DNA of 64,000 bases, from assembly GCF_004010955.1 (NCBI RefSeq), contig NZ_CP025227.1:2108001-2172000 (forward strand), written 5' to 3'. The notes under the pieces are model-generated. The model was not told where the DNA came from. It did no database searches and saw only the letters and a list, made by a program, of their open reading frames with translations. This document shows positions 35,820-44,401 of this stretch, one piece after another. Both the position numbers and the translations under genes were made by a program. This stretch comes from Actinomyces wuliandei. Its GTDB lineage: Bacteria; Actinomycetota; Actinomycetes; Actinomycetales; Actinomycetaceae. Each line of letters begins with the position of its first letter. Positions within the stretch are counted from its first letter, which is position 1.

Positions 35820-38224
35820 TGAGACCTCTCCTCCGGCGGGCACACGTGGCTCCCGACCACCGGCCAGGCACCGGCGCCCGTCGGCCCCTCCCCCCTCGCC
35901 CACGGGCCGGTCGCACCCCCCTGCCTACCGTCGTCGTGCTCCTGGCACTGGCTGGCGCCTGCGCCCTCATCCTGCCCCTGGCGGGTCTGGGCAGCCGGGT
36001 CAGCTGGGGCCAGGTGCCGCACCTGCTTGCCTCCGACGGCGCGCGCAGCGCCCTGCTGCTGTCCCTGCGTACCTGCCTGGCCTCCACCACGGTCTGCGTG
36101 GTGCTGGGGGTGCCTCTGGCCCTGGTCCTGGCCCAGCGGTGGCCGGGGGTTCGCCTGGCCCGGGTGCTGGCGGTGCTGCCCATGACCATGCCGCCGGTGG
36201 TAGCCGGGATCGCCCTGCTGTCCACCCTGGGACGGCGCGGCCTGCTGGGCGCGCGGCTGGAGGCCTGGGGCGTGGGTGTCGCCTTCTCCACGACGGCGGT
36301 GGTCATCGCCCAGGTGTTCGTCTCCCTGCCCTACCTGGTGGTGACCCTGGAGGCGGCGCTGCGCAGCCGTGACACCCGGCCGGAGACGGTGGCGCGCACC
36401 CTGGGGGCCGGGCCCTGGCGGGTCCTGCTGAGTATCACCCTGCCCCTGGTGGCACCGGCGCTGGCGCGAGGCACCGCGCTGGCCCTGGGGCGCAGCCTGG
36501 GCGAGTTCGGGGCGACCCTCGCCTTCGCCGGCTCCCGGGAGGGGGTCACCCGCACCATGCCCCTGGCCATCTACCTGGCCCGGGAGAGCGACACCCCCAC
36601 GGCCCTGGCCCTGGCGACGCTTCTCACTGCCGTGTCCTTCGTGGTGGTGGGCGCGACCACCCTGCGCTGGGACCGCCTGGTCGCTGCGGTCAGGAGAGCC
36701 GGAGCAGCCCTGGTGGTCCGCACCCAGCCGCACCCAGGCGCTGAGACGCCTGACGCGTACGACGCCCCCAACACTGCCAGCACCGCCACCTCTGACGCCA
36801 CCCGCAGCACCCCTGACGGCAACGGAACCTGTCCCACCGCCACCCGCAGCACCACCGCCAGCACCGGTCCCGGCTCCGGCGCCCCAACCAGCCGTGGGGA
36901 GGACCTGGAGGTGGTCTTCTCCTCCCCTGAGCGCGACGTCGTCGTCAGCCTGCTCGCGCTCGCCGGGAGAGTCACGGCACTCCTGGGTCCCAACGGCTCG
37001 GGCAAGTCCACGGTGTGCGCCGTGGCCGCCGGCCTGGTGGACGCCACGGGTGGGCGTGTGCGCCTGGGCGGGAGGCTCCTGGACGGACCCGAGGGCTTCG
37101 TGGCGGCGGGGCGCCGGGAGGTGGCGCTGCTCGACCAGGCGCCGACGCTGTTCCCCCACATGTCCGTGCTGGACAACGTAGCCTTCGGTCCCCGCTGCCA
37201 AGGACTGTCGCCTGCCCAGGCGCGCAGCCGTGCCTGGGCCGAGCTCGACGCCGCAGGCGCCACCCACCTGGCCGGCCGTCCGAGCGGGGCCCTCTCCGGC
37301 GGGCAGGCGGCCCGGGTGGCCCTGGCCCGCGCACTGGCCACCCGGCCGCGTGTCCTCGTCCTGGACGAGCCGACAGCCTCCCTGGACGTGGCCGCCCGCC
37401 AGGAGATGCGCCACCTGGTGGCCCGTCGCACCCGGGAGGAGGGGCTGACCGTGCTGCTGGTGACCCACGACGTCCTGGATGTCGTGGCGCTGGCCGACGT
37501 CGTCATCGTCCTGGAGCGGGGGCGGGTGGTCGAGACGGGTGAGACGGACCAGGTGCTGTCGTGTCCTGGTTCTGACTTCACCGCTCAGATGACCGGCACC
37601 ACAGTACTGGCCGGGACCCTGGCGGGATCACCGCAGGCCCCGGCGCTGGAGCTGAGCGACGCACCACCCACAGAGCCAGCCACGGTACCGGGCAGCGAGC
37701 CGGATTCTCGCGCAGGCGCCGTCCGGGATGCCGTCGCGACAGACTGGACTGCCGGGCAGTGGTCCGGGCAGGACCCCCGCACCATCGTCCACGGACGGCC
37801 CGGGGAGGTGATTGAGGGCTTCCAGCCGGGCCTGCCGGGTACGGCCCTCGTGCCGCCCGACGCGGTCGCCCTCTACCGCGACGCCCCCCAGGGCAGCCCT
37901 CGTAACGTGCTGCGTGGGGCCGTCAGGAGCCTGGAACGGGTCGGCGCCCTGGTAGAGGTGACGGTCGAGGTCGCGCCAGGACAGCGGCTGAGAGCCACCG
38001 TGACGACAGGGGCCGTGGCTGACCTGGGGATCGGGGTCGGCCAGAAGCTGTGGGCGGTGGTCAAGGCTGTCGAGGTGCGTGTCGTGCCCCGCCGAGCGCC
38101 CACCCCTGCCGCCTCGGAGGCCCCGGAAGACCCGGAGGCCCCGCGCACTGTCGGGGCACCGCCCTCAAGACCCTCACGATCTTCCCCCCTCCTCGGACCG
38201 GGAGCAGACAACCATGAACCGTAG
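35819..38224 (+). CDS. Fused molybdate ABC permease-ATPase (ModB-ModC) with TOBE domain
   Basis: One 801-residue polypeptide. The permease part (about residues 35-290) has the ModB coupling loop EAALRSRDTRPETVARTLGA and MTMPPVVAGIALL. A Thr/Ser/Pro-rich linker (about 305-355) leads to an ATPase with Walker A LLGPNGSGKST (about 387-397), signature LSGGQAARVALARAL (about 491), Walker B VLVLDEPTASLD and switch His LLVTHD. A TOBE-like molybdate-sensing domain (about 690-760) and a Pro-rich tail follow. Starting at GTG 35819, it overlaps modA by one base. ModB and ModC are usually separate; as a dimer the fusion would give the full transporter core. Confidence 0.95.
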   Translation: MRPLLRRAHVAPDHRPGTGARRPLPPRPRAGRTPLPTVVVLLALAGACALILPLAGLGSRVSWGQVPHLLASDGARSALLLSLRTCLASTTVCVVLGVPLALVLAQRWPGVRLARVLAVLPMTMPPVVAGIALLSTLGRRGLLGARLEAWGVGVAFSTTAVVIAQVFVSLPYLVVTLEAALRSRDTRPETVARTLGAGPWRVLLSITLPLVAPALARGTALALGRSLGEFGATLAFAGSREGVTRTMPLAIYLARESDTPTALALATLLTAVSFVVVGATTLRWDRLVAAVRRAGAALVVRTQPHPGAETPDAYDAPNTASTATSDATRSTPDGNGTCPTATRSTTASTGPGSGAPTSRGEDLEVVFSSPERDVVVSLLALAGRVTALLGPNGSGKSTVCAVAAGLVDATGGRVRLGGRLLDGPEGFVAAGRREVALLDQAPTLFPHMSVLDNVAFGPRCQGLSPAQARSRAWAELDAAGATHLAGRPSGALSGGQAARVALARALATRPRVLVLDEPTASLDVAARQEMRHLVARRTREEGLTVLLVTHDVLDVVALADVVIVLERGRVVETGETDQVLSCPGSDFTAQMTGTTVLAGTLAGSPQAPALELSDAPPTEPATVPGSEPDSRAGAVRDAVATDWTAGQWSGQDPRTIVHGRPGEVIEGFQPGLPGTALVPPDAVALYRDAPQGSPRNVLRGAVRSLERVGALVEVTVEVAPGQRLRATVTTGAVADLGIGVGQKLWAVVKAVEVRVVPRRAPTPAASEAPEDPEAPRTVGAPPSRPSRSSPLLGPGADNHEP

Positions 38225-39551
38225 TGCTGACCGGATGTCCGCGCCGGATCCCCCGCCCGCCTCGGGCCCCCCACCGCTGTGGCCCCCGGTGGTCGGCGAG
38301 GACCGGCTGAAGCCGCTGAGGCGCGACGAGCTGGTCCGCTACCACCGCAACGCCCTGGTCCCCGAGGTCGGGTTGGCAGGCCAGCAGCGCATCCGGGCCG
38401 CGAGGATCCTCCTGGTAGGCGCTGGGGGCCTGGGCTCGCCCGCAGCCCTCTACCTGGCTGCGGCTGGGACCGGGCACCTGGGCGTGGTGGATGACGACGA
38501 GGTCGACGTGAGCAACCTCCAGCGCCAGGTCATCCACACCACCGCCGGTGTGGGCCGTCCCAAGGTGGACTCGGCGGCCGAGGCTCTCCGGACGCTCAAC
38601 CCTGACGTGGAGGTCCGCACCTACCGGGAGCGGGTCACCGCCTCCAACGCCGTGGAGGTGCTGCGCGGGTGGGACCTCGTCATCGACGGGACGGACAGCT
38701 TTGCCGCACGCTACGTCCTCAACGACGCTGCTGTGCTTCTGGGCCTGCCCCTGGTGCACGGGGCGGTGCTGCGCTCTCACGGGCAGGTCGGGGTCTTCGA
38801 CTCCCGCCACGGCCCCTGCTACCGCTGCCTGCACCCGGCTCCCCCGCCACCGGGCTCGGTACCCTCCTGCGCCGAGGCCGGCGTCCTGGGCGTGCTGCCG
38901 GGGATCATCGGCGCTATGCAGGCCGCCGAGGCCCTCAAGCTCGTCGTCGGCGGCGCCCGGCCGCTGATCGGGCGGCTCCTGGTGGTGGACGCCTGGGGCG
39001 GGCGGGTCCGGGAGGTACCGGTGTCGCGGAACCCGGAGTGCCCCACCTGCGGGGACAGCCCCTCGGTCACCAGTCTCCCGGAGGAGCCCGGAACCGGCTC
39101 AGCCCTCTGCGCGCCGACGGCGCCCCCACCTGTCTCTGCACCGGAGACGACCGTCCCGTCTGCCTCGACCCAGGCTGCTGCCTCGCCCACGTCCGAACCT
39201 GTCACCGGTTCCGCGCAGCCCTGGCCTGTGCTCACCGTGACGCCCGAATGGCTGCGGGAGCACCAGAATCAGGGGGAAGCCGTGGCCGTCCTGGACGTGC
39301 GTGAGGAGGTCGAGGTCGCGATGGACCCTCTCCCGGGCGCTCCCCTGCCGGGCTCCCACCACATCCCGCTGGGGGAGGTGGTGGAGCACATGAGCGAGCT
39401 CGACACCGACCGGCTCACAGTGGTGGTGTGCGCCGCCGGACAGCGCTCCGTCAGGGTAGTGGAGGCGCTGCGAGCCGCAGGCTACTCCGGTGCCATGGCC
39501 ACTCTTGAGGGTGGCGTGGCAGCCTGGAGAGGGCTCCGGGACTGGTCGTAG
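38214..39551 (+). CDS. moeB: Molybdopterin-synthase adenylyltransferase MoeB with rhodanese domain (MoeZ-like)
   Basis: A 445-residue E1-like enzyme. The start ATG overlaps the modBC end by 11 nt and has GGGAG upstream. The ThiF/MoeB fold begins at YHRNALVPEVGLAGQQR and has the ATP loop LLVGAGGLGSPAALYLA, DVSNLQRQVIH and DGTDSFAARYVLND. Zinc ligands are in CYRC and CPTC. After a Pro/Thr/Ser linker a rhodanese domain (about 335-445) carries the active-site loop CAAGQRS. It would adenylate the MoaD C-terminus and deliver sulfur to it. It is the last gene of the nar-mod operon; repeat element copy 3 starts 19 nt after the stop. Confidence 0.95.
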   Translation: MNRSADRMSAPDPPPASGPPPLWPPVVGEDRLKPLRRDELVRYHRNALVPEVGLAGQQRIRAARILLVGAGGLGSPAALYLAAAGTGHLGVVDDDEVDVSNLQRQVIHTTAGVGRPKVDSAAEALRTLNPDVEVRTYRERVTASNAVEVLRGWDLVIDGTDSFAARYVLNDAAVLLGLPLVHGAVLRSHGQVGVFDSRHGPCYRCLHPAPPPPGSVPSCAEAGVLGVLPGIIGAMQAAEALKLVVGGARPLIGRLLVVDAWGGRVREVPVSRNPECPTCGDSPSVTSLPEEPGTGSALCAPTAPPPVSAPETTVPSASTQAAASPTSEPVTGSAQPWPVLTVTPEWLREHQNQGEAVAVLDVREEVEVAMDPLPGAPLPGSHHIPLGEVVEHMSELDTDRLTVVVCAAGQRSVRVVEALRAAGYSGAMATLEGGVAAWRGLRDWS

Positions 39552-39570
39552 CGGGCTGCACAGCGTCAGG

Positions 39571-39792
39571 GCTGCACATCTTCAGCCCAGCCGCGAGCCA
39601 GCCAACCGCTCCACTTCGCGAAACCGCGCCCTGCCCCGGTGTCCGAGACAGACCATAATGTGCAGCAAGAACCGTGCTGCACATCTTCACTCTCTCACCC
39701 ACACGCTCCCGGAACTAGGACTCTCGTTTTGCCCCGCCATCACGTGCCTCCGCCAGGAGCCAAGGAGGGCCAGCAGGCCCAAGATGTGCAAC
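39571..39792. repeat. Four-half-site GATGTGC element, copy 3
   Basis: Half-sites: GCTGCACATCTTC (39571-39583), ATAATGTGCAGC (39655-39666), GCTGCACATCTTC (39676-39688) and AAGATGTGCAAC (39781-39792). The central gap between the 7-mers is again 15 nt, with spacer AAGAACCGT. An extra partial site, GGCTGCACA, lies at 39554-39562. The element occupies the end of the nar-mod-moeB operon and lies between moeB (plus) and the FecCD remnant (minus). The remaining bases of 39552-40298 contain that remnant and no other gene I can support. Confidence 0.9.
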
Positions 39793-39862
39793 CAGATCGC
39801 CCCCTAGCCGCAGGCCAGTCCTCAGACCGCGCAGTCTCAGCCCCTATGCTCTGGCTGTCCCC

Positions 39863-40051
39863 ACGCCGCCCCAGCGGCCACAGGAGGTAGAACCCCCCGC
39901 AGGCTGAGCGGACCAGTCCCACCGGAACCTGGACGGGGGCGAGCAGGCGCTGGGCCAGCAGGTCTACTACAACCAAGAGAAAAGCACCCATGGCTACTGA
40001 GGCCACCAGCGTGGTCCCCGACGAGCGGCTCAGCCAACGTGCCAGCTGAGG
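39863..40051 (-). pseudogene. C-terminal remnant of a FecCD-type iron-siderophore ABC permease
   Basis: Sixty-three residues read PQLARWLSRSSGTTLVASVA and then MGAFLLVVVDLLAQRLLAPV and QVPVGLVRSACGGFYLLWPL, ending in GRR. This is the typical last two helices of FecCD permeases (PHLARLL...GAxLLLxADxLAR...ELPVG...GxPxFLWLL). Upstream codons show no start or earlier helices, and the frame runs on past the normal end, so only a fragment survives. It marks a lost siderophore uptake operon. Identification rests on motif memory. Confidence 0.65.
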
Positions 40052-40298
40052 TGCCGCGACCAGGCACCGTGACGCTGGTGACCCTCCCCAGCCAGTCCGG
40101 GCCTGACCAGGCAGTGGGCTGGAGAAGGTGGCAGGGGCCGGGCGAGGTAGCACCCAGGCAGGCGGGGCGGTAGCAGCCCGTCCAGGGTGGGAGGTTCCCA
40201 GACACGCGGGGACGGGAGGCCCTGTCAGAGCCTTTCTCCGGCACCCGCGCGGGTCTATGGTGGAGCAGCAGGGACCAGCCGTCATGAAAGGAGTCCTT

Positions 40299-41354
40299 GT
40301 GACCACCACACAGCAGCCTCTTCCCACCACCATGCGTGGTGTGGTCATGCACGGCACCCGCGACGTGCGGGTGGAGGACCGCGAGGTCCCCCGCGTCGTG
40401 GAGCCTACCGACGCCGTCATCAGGCTGGAGGCAGCCTGTATCTGCGGCTCCGACCTGTGGCCCTACCGTGGCGTGGACGAGGTCACCGAGCCCCGGCCCA
40501 TGGGGCACGAGTACGTGGGCACCGTCGTCGAGACGGGGTCAGCCGTGAGCAGCGTCAAGGTCGGCGACTTCGTCGTGGGCTCCTTCTGCCTGAGCGACAA
40601 CACCTGCGAGATCTGTGCCGACGGCTTCCAGTCCCGCTGCGCCAACGGGGGCTTCATGGGCGACACCCAGGCCCAGTACACCCGTGTGCCCCTGGCCGAC
40701 GGCACACTGGTGGCCGTGCCCGGTGGCAGGCCGCAGGACGAGGACGTCGTCGCCTCCCTGCTGGCTGCCTCCGACGTCCTGGGCACCGGATGGTTCGGTG
40801 CCGTAGCCGCTAACGCCGGCCCGGGCCGGACTATCGCCGTGGTCGGCGACGGCGCCGTGGGCCTGAGTGCGGTCCTGGCCGCCAAGGCCCTGGGCTCGGA
40901 GAAGGTCATCGTCTTCTCCCGCCACGAGGACCGGGCCGATCTGGCCCGCGAGTTCGGCGCCGGCGTCGTCATCGCCGAGCGCGGCGAGGAGGGGGCCGCC
41001 AGGGTCAAGGAGCTCACCGGCGGCTACGGTGCCCACGGCGTCGTGGAGGCCGTGGGCACCCAGGAGTCGATGATGCAGGCGATCGCCTCGACCCGTCCCG
41101 GCGGGCACGTGGGCTACGTGGGCGTGGCCCACGGCGTCTCCCTGCCCGGCGAGCAGCTGTTCTTCGCCGAGGTCAGCCTGCTGGGCGGACCCGCCCCGGT
41201 GCGCCGTTTCCTGCCCGACCTCATCGACCGCATCCTGTCCGGCGAGATCAACCCGGGCAAGGTCTTCACCATGCGCATCCCGCTGGAGGAGGCCGCCGAG
41301 GGCTACAGGGCCATGGACGAGCGCCGCGCCATCAAGGTGCTCCTGCGGCCCTGA
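40299..41354 (+). CDS. Zinc-dependent alcohol dehydrogenase family protein
   Basis: A 351-residue medium-chain dehydrogenase. GTG 40299 is chosen because AAAGGAG lies 5-6 nt upstream; ATG 40284 is an alternative. The catalytic zinc site is seen in CICGSDLWPYRG and GHEYVGTVVETG. The structural-zinc loop is reduced to CEICADGFQSRC. The Rossmann motif is VVGDGAVGLSAVLAAKALG. It would oxidise an alcohol or reduce an aldehyde or ketone with NAD(P); the substrate is unknown. It stands alone, with a strong hairpin after its stop. Confidence 0.88.
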   Translation: MTTTQQPLPTTMRGVVMHGTRDVRVEDREVPRVVEPTDAVIRLEAACICGSDLWPYRGVDEVTEPRPMGHEYVGTVVETGSAVSSVKVGDFVVGSFCLSDNTCEICADGFQSRCANGGFMGDTQAQYTRVPLADGTLVAVPGGRPQDEDVVASLLAASDVLGTGWFGAVAANAGPGRTIAVVGDGAVGLSAVLAAKALGSEKVIVFSRHEDRADLAREFGAGVVIAERGEEGAARVKELTGGYGAHGVVEAVGTQESMMQAIASTRPGGHVGYVGVAHGVSLPGEQLFFAEVSLLGGPAPVRRFLPDLIDRILSGEINPGKVFTMRIPLEEAAEGYRAMDERRAIKVLLRP

Positions 41355-41395
41355 GAGCCCGGGCGAGGGCGGCCGAGAGCAGCACAGCCACAACT

Positions 41396-41439
41396 GACCG
41401 TGCCCCCGGCGTCTGACGACGCACGCCGGGGGCACGGTC
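41396..41439. terminator. Perfect 17-bp hairpin between convergent genes
   Basis: The arms 41396-41412 and 41423-41439 are exactly complementary with a 10-nt loop. It lies 42 nt after the alcohol dehydrogenase stop and 41 nt after the end of the minus-strand gene at 41480, so it probably terminates both. Confidence 0.85.
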
Positions 41440-41479
41440 ACCTGCCCCCCCTCCACTCCACAGGGCGCTCGCCGGGCGC

Positions 41480-42436
41480 TCAGGCCTGCCCTCCCTGGTA
41501 GCGGACGTACCCGTGGTCAGACAGCCACCGCTCAAAGCGCGAGCCGACCACCCTGGCACCGCTGAGTCCCCCGTCCGGTGCCAGCCACTCCTCGCTGAGG
41601 CTGCCGGTCGTGGGGTCGTAGCGCACGACGACGTCGCAGGGCACGCGTCCCACGTTCTCCAGCGCCCGGCGCACCACCCCCAGGTCGTGCTGGTCGGCCA
41701 CGTCCCAGGACGCCTCCATAAGGTCCTGGAAGCCAGCCATCTCCCCGGAGCCCTCCGCCCCGCTGCTGCGCTGGGCGTAGGCCTCGCTGTGGTTCATGAC
41801 CCAGTAGTCGTCACAGATGAAGCGTGTCGTAGCGCTGTGGGTACCGCGACCCATGTGCACGTAGGTGACGGCCTCACAGCAGCTGGCCCCGTCCAGGAAC
41901 CTCCGCCACCAGCCAGACCACGCCTCCAGGTAGTCAGCCCAGAGGCTGTCAGCCACATGGTGCCTGTCCTCCAGGCTCCAGTTGCGTTTCTGGTACTCGC
42001 TGTCCGCAGGGTCGAGAAGAGGGCCGTAGTCCCACTGCGACTCGCGGTACCCCAGCCGGAAGAGGACCAGACTGCTCACCCGGTTGGGCAGCATCCCCGC
42101 CGACCTGAGCCGGGCGACCAGGAGAAGGCTGGTAGCCCCGTTGACCTCCTGCAGGAAGCGGGTGACGTCCTGCGGCCCCCAGCCCCGGCAGGCCCGGACC
42201 TCCTCCGGGTCCTGCCAGCCCTCCCCGCCGCGGAAGGCGACCGTGGTGCGCGCCGAACCGTCGCTGCCCACCTCCGTGACGACGCTGAGGGCGTCATATC
42301 CGTGCCACGGCCCGAGAAAAGTGTCTGCCGCGTCGACCACGTGGTCAAGGTGGCGGGCGTAGACGCCCTCGACCCCCGGATCCACAACACCTGCGGCGCG
42401 GTCACCAGGCGTCCCTGAACGCGGTGTGCTGCACAT
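41480..42436 (-). CDS. Uncharacterised protein, no recognised domain
   Basis: A 318-residue protein. ATG 42436 is chosen because CAGGAG lies 5 nt upstream. I do not recognise a family. The composition is soluble and acidic, rich in Trp and Tyr, with no signal peptide or membrane segment. It has clusters such as NWSLEDRHHVADSLWADYLE and WSGWWRRFLDGASCCEAV and a strand-rich C-terminus. The Trp-rich acidic style is reminiscent of small immunity or phage-related proteins, but nothing nearby supports that. Normal codon use and a good start suggest a real gene. It is monocistronic, and an AT-rich stretch upstream (42476-42535) probably holds its promoter. Confidence 0.7.
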   Translation of the reverse strand: MCSTPRSGTPGDRAAGVVDPGVEGVYARHLDHVVDAADTFLGPWHGYDALSVVTEVGSDGSARTTVAFRGGEGWQDPEEVRACRGWGPQDVTRFLQEVNGATSLLLVARLRSAGMLPNRVSSLVLFRLGYRESQWDYGPLLDPADSEYQKRNWSLEDRHHVADSLWADYLEAWSGWWRRFLDGASCCEAVTYVHMGRGTHSATTRFICDDYWVMNHSEAYAQRSSGAEGSGEMAGFQDLMEASWDVADQHDLGVVRRALENVGRVPCDVVVRYDPTTGSLSEEWLAPDGGLSGARVVGSRFERWLSDHGYVRYQGGQA

Positions 42437-42604
42437 TGCTGCTCCTGTCCCGGTGGACCGGTCCGGCCACCTCACCATGATGTTACTGCACCGTAATATA
42501 CTGCGTCCTGCCGATTTTTTTCCACTTCGACACCGCACTGTCCGCAACACTGTCCGGGACCTGTCGCACGGCCGAAGGACACGGGCCCGTGCACGGGCAG
42601 AGGA

Positions 42605-42650
42605 AGCGCCCTGACGAGGCAGAGGGACAACCCCGTCTCGTCAGGGCGCT
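42605..42650 (-). terminator. 14-bp hairpin after the TetR-quinone reductase gene
   Basis: The arms AGCGCCCTGACGAG (42605-42618) and CTCGTCAGGGCGCT (42637-42650) are perfectly complementary with an 18-nt loop, 20 nt downstream of the minus-strand stop at 42671. Confidence 0.75.
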
Positions 42651-42670
42651 GGGCACCACCACAACGGCAC

Positions 42671-44032
42671 TCAGCCGAAGGTGTCCAGCGTCGGGAGCCG
42701 GTCTGCCACGAGTGTGGCGGCGTACTCCTCGGCCCGCTGGGCCAGGGCCGCGTCACTGATCTCCAGCGCCCCCACCGTCAGGAAGGGCACCGCGTACCTG
42801 GTGCCGATGACCCGCGCCGAGCCCTGGAAGGGACGCAGAAGCTCGTGAAGCGTGTAGGAGTGGGCCGCCTCGCGCCCGTACGCGCTGCCACCGGGGCTGA
42901 CGGCGAGCAGGAGCTCCTTCCCATGCAAGGCAGTCCCCTCCTCCCCGTAGGCCCAGCCGTAGGTGAGGACGTCGTCCTCCCACTGCTTGAGCAGCGCGGG
43001 GCTGGAGAACCAGTACATGGGAAACTGCAGGACGATACGGTCGGCGTCCTGCAGCGCAGCCTGCTCGGCGGCGACATCGATCTTGAAGTCCGGGTAGAGG
43101 TCGTAGACGTAGCGCACCGTCACGTTCTCCCCGGCAGACTCCGCCCTGTCGGCCAGGACCCTGTTGACCCGTGAGCTCTCCATGTGCGGGTGGAAGACAA
43201 GAACTAGGGTTTTCACAGGATTCTCCGTTCCTTGATTCTGCTGAGCCTGCTGGGTCGGGTAGCCGTGGGAGGACGCCCCCGGGTAGGTGGGTGCTGTGGA
43301 CGCGCCCGCCGTCACCTGCCCGAGGGCGCGCAGCCCCTTGATGAGGACCTCCACCTGGTCCTGGAGCGCCCCGCCCTCCAGCCAGGACTCCTCCGGACGC
43401 AGGGGGACGTCCGTGTCACCCTCACCGCCCGGTGCGGATGGGTCGCGCACCTCCGCGCCGAAGGAGGCGCCGCCGGGCTGGCCGAAGCGCTCGTCCCACA
43501 TCCTGGTGGCGACGTCGACCCCGCGCAGCCCCTCCCGGGCTCCGGCCGAGTCCTCCACCGGGGCACGCATCGCCGAGGCGCGCCGGTGCGCCGTCAGCAC
43601 GGTGGCGACCAGGTAGTCCAGCCCGAGGTAGGCCTCGTGAGGCCCCAGCCCCCCGGCCACCAGCGCCGCGTGGGACCTCTTCGCCACAGGGACGAACGGC
43701 AGGTAGGCCCAGGGCAGGTCGATGAGTGTGTGGTCCAGGCCCGGGTGGCGCTCCAGGACCGCCCACAGCGCGTCCGCCAGGTGGCGAAGGTAGTCGGGCC
43801 AGGCCAGGCTGGCCCGGGGCAGGCGCAGGTCCGAGGTGACCCGCTCCAGGCAGGCGCTGACCAGGTCCTCCCGCGAGCTGACCGCGCGCCTGAGGTCACC
43901 TGGACGCACCTCGAGACGCCTGGCTACCTTGCCCAGGGTGAAGGTGTCGATTCCTATGTCCAGCGCGGCAGCGACAACATCGTCCCGCGTGAACCCGCCT
44001 ACGGGTCCGCTGTTCCCCGCATGGTGTGTCAT
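42671..44032 (-). CDS. Fusion of a TetR-type regulator and an NAD(P)H quinone oxidoreductase
   Basis: A 453-residue protein. The N-terminal part (about 1-245) is a TetR-like regulator: HTH region FTRDDVVAAALDIGIDTFTL, GKVARRLEVRPGDLRRAVSS and a helical ligand-binding region with LERHPGLDHTLIDLPWAYLP. After a Gln/Pro/Ser linker the C-terminal part (about 273-453) is a flavodoxin-fold reductase of the MdaB/KefF type: KTLVLVFHPHMESSRVNRVL, ADRIVLQFPMYWFSSPALLK and LLAVSPGGSAYGREA. The linker contains an in-frame GTG (43216) preceded by GGAG, so the reductase may also be made alone. I infer a regulator fused to a flavin enzyme, possibly self-regulating. Confidence 0.85.
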   Translation of the reverse strand: MTHHAGNSGPVGGFTRDDVVAAALDIGIDTFTLGKVARRLEVRPGDLRRAVSSREDLVSACLERVTSDLRLPRASLAWPDYLRHLADALWAVLERHPGLDHTLIDLPWAYLPFVPVAKRSHAALVAGGLGPHEAYLGLDYLVATVLTAHRRASAMRAPVEDSAGAREGLRGVDVATRMWDERFGQPGGASFGAEVRDPSAPGGEGDTDVPLRPEESWLEGGALQDQVEVLIKGLRALGQVTAGASTAPTYPGASSHGYPTQQAQQNQGTENPVKTLVLVFHPHMESSRVNRVLADRAESAGENVTVRYVYDLYPDFKIDVAAEQAALQDADRIVLQFPMYWFSSPALLKQWEDDVLTYGWAYGEEGTALHGKELLLAVSPGGSAYGREAAHSYTLHELLRPFQGSARVIGTRYAVPFLTVGALEISDAALAQRAEEYAATLVADRLPTLDTFG

Positions 44033-44401
44033 ACGCACACAGTAACGATGGCGTAACAGGAATGCCAAATCGAATCCCCGAGCCCCGCCTAATCTCCTGG
44101 GTGCCTCCGACGCGCTCGGCCTTACCCCACCACAAGCCCGGCAGCCGCCCCGGTCCTGGGCCCTCTTCCATTACCGACCCCTCTTGTGCGCACGTTATCG
44201 TGAGCACAACACTTTCCGCGCCGCTGCGCCGCCCGCAAGCCTCACCTTAAACAACGAGCCGGACGACAAAAGCTTGCAGGTATTCACAAATAGTGGACAA
44301 CCTGCGAGCGGCCCGGCCGCGTGCCCACCACGTCACGCCACGACCCCGGGGGCAGCGGCGAGGACCCCGGCGAGCGGGCGTCGAGCCGCTACCGTGGTGT
44401 C
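44033..44401. other. Divergent intergenic region between the TetR fusion gene and hisN
   Basis: 369 nt with no gene. Next to the TetR start lie GTGTG-TCATACG-CACAC (an inverted repeat covering the start codon, about 44025-44041) and two direct GTAAC words 11 bp apart (44042-44057). These are plausible autoregulatory sites for the TetR part. The middle (44190-44310) is AT-richer, suggesting promoters for both directions. Confidence 0.45.

Noticed and set aside
42428-42437. GCTGCACATT as a further repeat-element half-site
   Set aside because: It is the start codon context of the 41480 gene, has an incomplete match and no partner half-sites at the expected distances.
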